6,837 bases of DNA. It comes from Lachnospiraceae bacterium (GTDB lineage: Bacteria; Bacillota; Clostridia; Lachnospirales; Lachnospiraceae). A program made the translations under genes and the position numbers. The stretch covers positions 1-6,837 of the forward strand of contig CAAGRM010000219.1 of the NCBI GenBank assembly GCA_900772675.1, written 5' to 3'. Within the stretch, counting starts at the first letter, position 1; the number at the start of each line of letters is the position of its first letter. The notes beneath the pieces are model-generated. The model ran no database searches, had not been told where the DNA came from, and saw only the letters and a list, made by a program, of their open reading frames with translations. Of this stretch, positions 6,535 through 6,837 are shown piece by piece.

Positions 6535-6837
6535 ATGAATGCGTATTATTTTCATCTGGACCACCTGACGGTCGGTTATGACAAAAAGCCGCTCATCAAA
6601 GATATCTGTATTGGCATCGAAAAAGGTGAGATTGTTACGTTGATCGGACCAAACGGTTCCGGTAAGTCAACCATTTTGAAGAGTATTACCCGTCAGTTAA
6701 AACTGGTCGGCGGAAATGTGGAGTTTGCCGGAAAAAACCTGCATGAAATTTCCTTCCGTGAACTCTCTACGAAAATGGCGGTTGTGCTGACCGAGCGCAT
6801 GAAGCCGGAGCTGATGACCTGCCATGATATCGTGGCG
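6535..6837 (+). CDS. ABC transporter ATP-binding protein, FecE/BtuD type (partial, 3' end outside window)
   Basis: The first 101 codons of the ATPase that powers the importer; the frame is open to the window end, so the gene is cut by the window and not broken. The start at 6535 follows the permease stop by 6 nt, with AAGGGA as a close ribosome binding site. After the aromatic A-loop region (YDK at 15-17) comes the Walker A motif GPNGSGKST, then GNVEFAGKNL typical of FecE-like ATPases. The Q-loop region reads MAVVLTERMKPELMTCHDIVA, with Thr where the usual Gln would stand. The signature motif, Walker B and H-loop lie beyond the window and cannot be checked. The family assignment is secure; the substrate is not. 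Confidence 0.93.
   Translation, partial: MNAYYFHLDHLTVGYDKKPLIKDICIGIEKGEIVTLIGPNGSGKSTILKSITRQLKLVGGNVEFAGKNLHEISFRELSTKMAVVLTERMKPELMTCHDIVA

Overview
The window looks like part of an iron-, heme- or corrinoid-type metallophore uptake locus from a Gram-positive Firmicute, most likely a gut Lachnospiraceae-type Clostridium. The reasons are AGGAG-type ribosome binding sites, moderate GC, a lipoprotein signal peptide on the solute-binding protein, and a set of proteins resembling families I know from that group. The species cannot be read from the sequence. All real genes are on the + strand.

Layout: (1) 1-268 is a leader or intergenic stretch without a convincing gene; it holds three small hairpins and a short direct repeat just before the first gene. 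(2) 269-4006 encodes a very large secreted protein (1245 aa): signal peptide, about 155 residues of acidic Thr/Glu/Lys-rich stalk, four NEAT-like beta domains (two good copies, two degenerate), a fifth divergent beta domain, and a C-terminal region that matches only the N-terminal lobe and linker helix of the solute-binding protein encoded next door. (3) 4007-4102 is a short gap with a strong intrinsic terminator. (4) 4103-5455 encodes a lipoprotein solute-binding protein of the PF01497 type. (5) 5467-6528 encodes a FecCD/BtuC-type permease, nearly overlapping the previous gene. (6) 6535 to the window end is the N-terminal 101 residues of the ABC ATPase.

How they work together: the last three genes form a standard type II ABC importer cassette (binding lipoprotein, permease, ATPase) with very tight spacing, so they are almost certainly co-transcribed. 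The large first protein is secreted and has no visible cell-wall or lipid anchor. It probably captures the ligand outside the membrane and passes it to the lipoprotein, or binds the transporter through its half-binding-protein domain. This role is inference. The substrate (heme, Fe-siderophore or corrinoid) is not decided by the sequence.

The most interesting item is the architecture of the first gene: NEAT-like repeats fused to a half solute-binding protein that is a paralog of the intact binding protein immediately downstream, with acidic low-complexity inserts splitting the half lobe. Secondary oddities are a changed Q-loop in the ATPase, a changed Pro-His motif in the permease, and uneven conservation of candidate ligand residues among the repeats.
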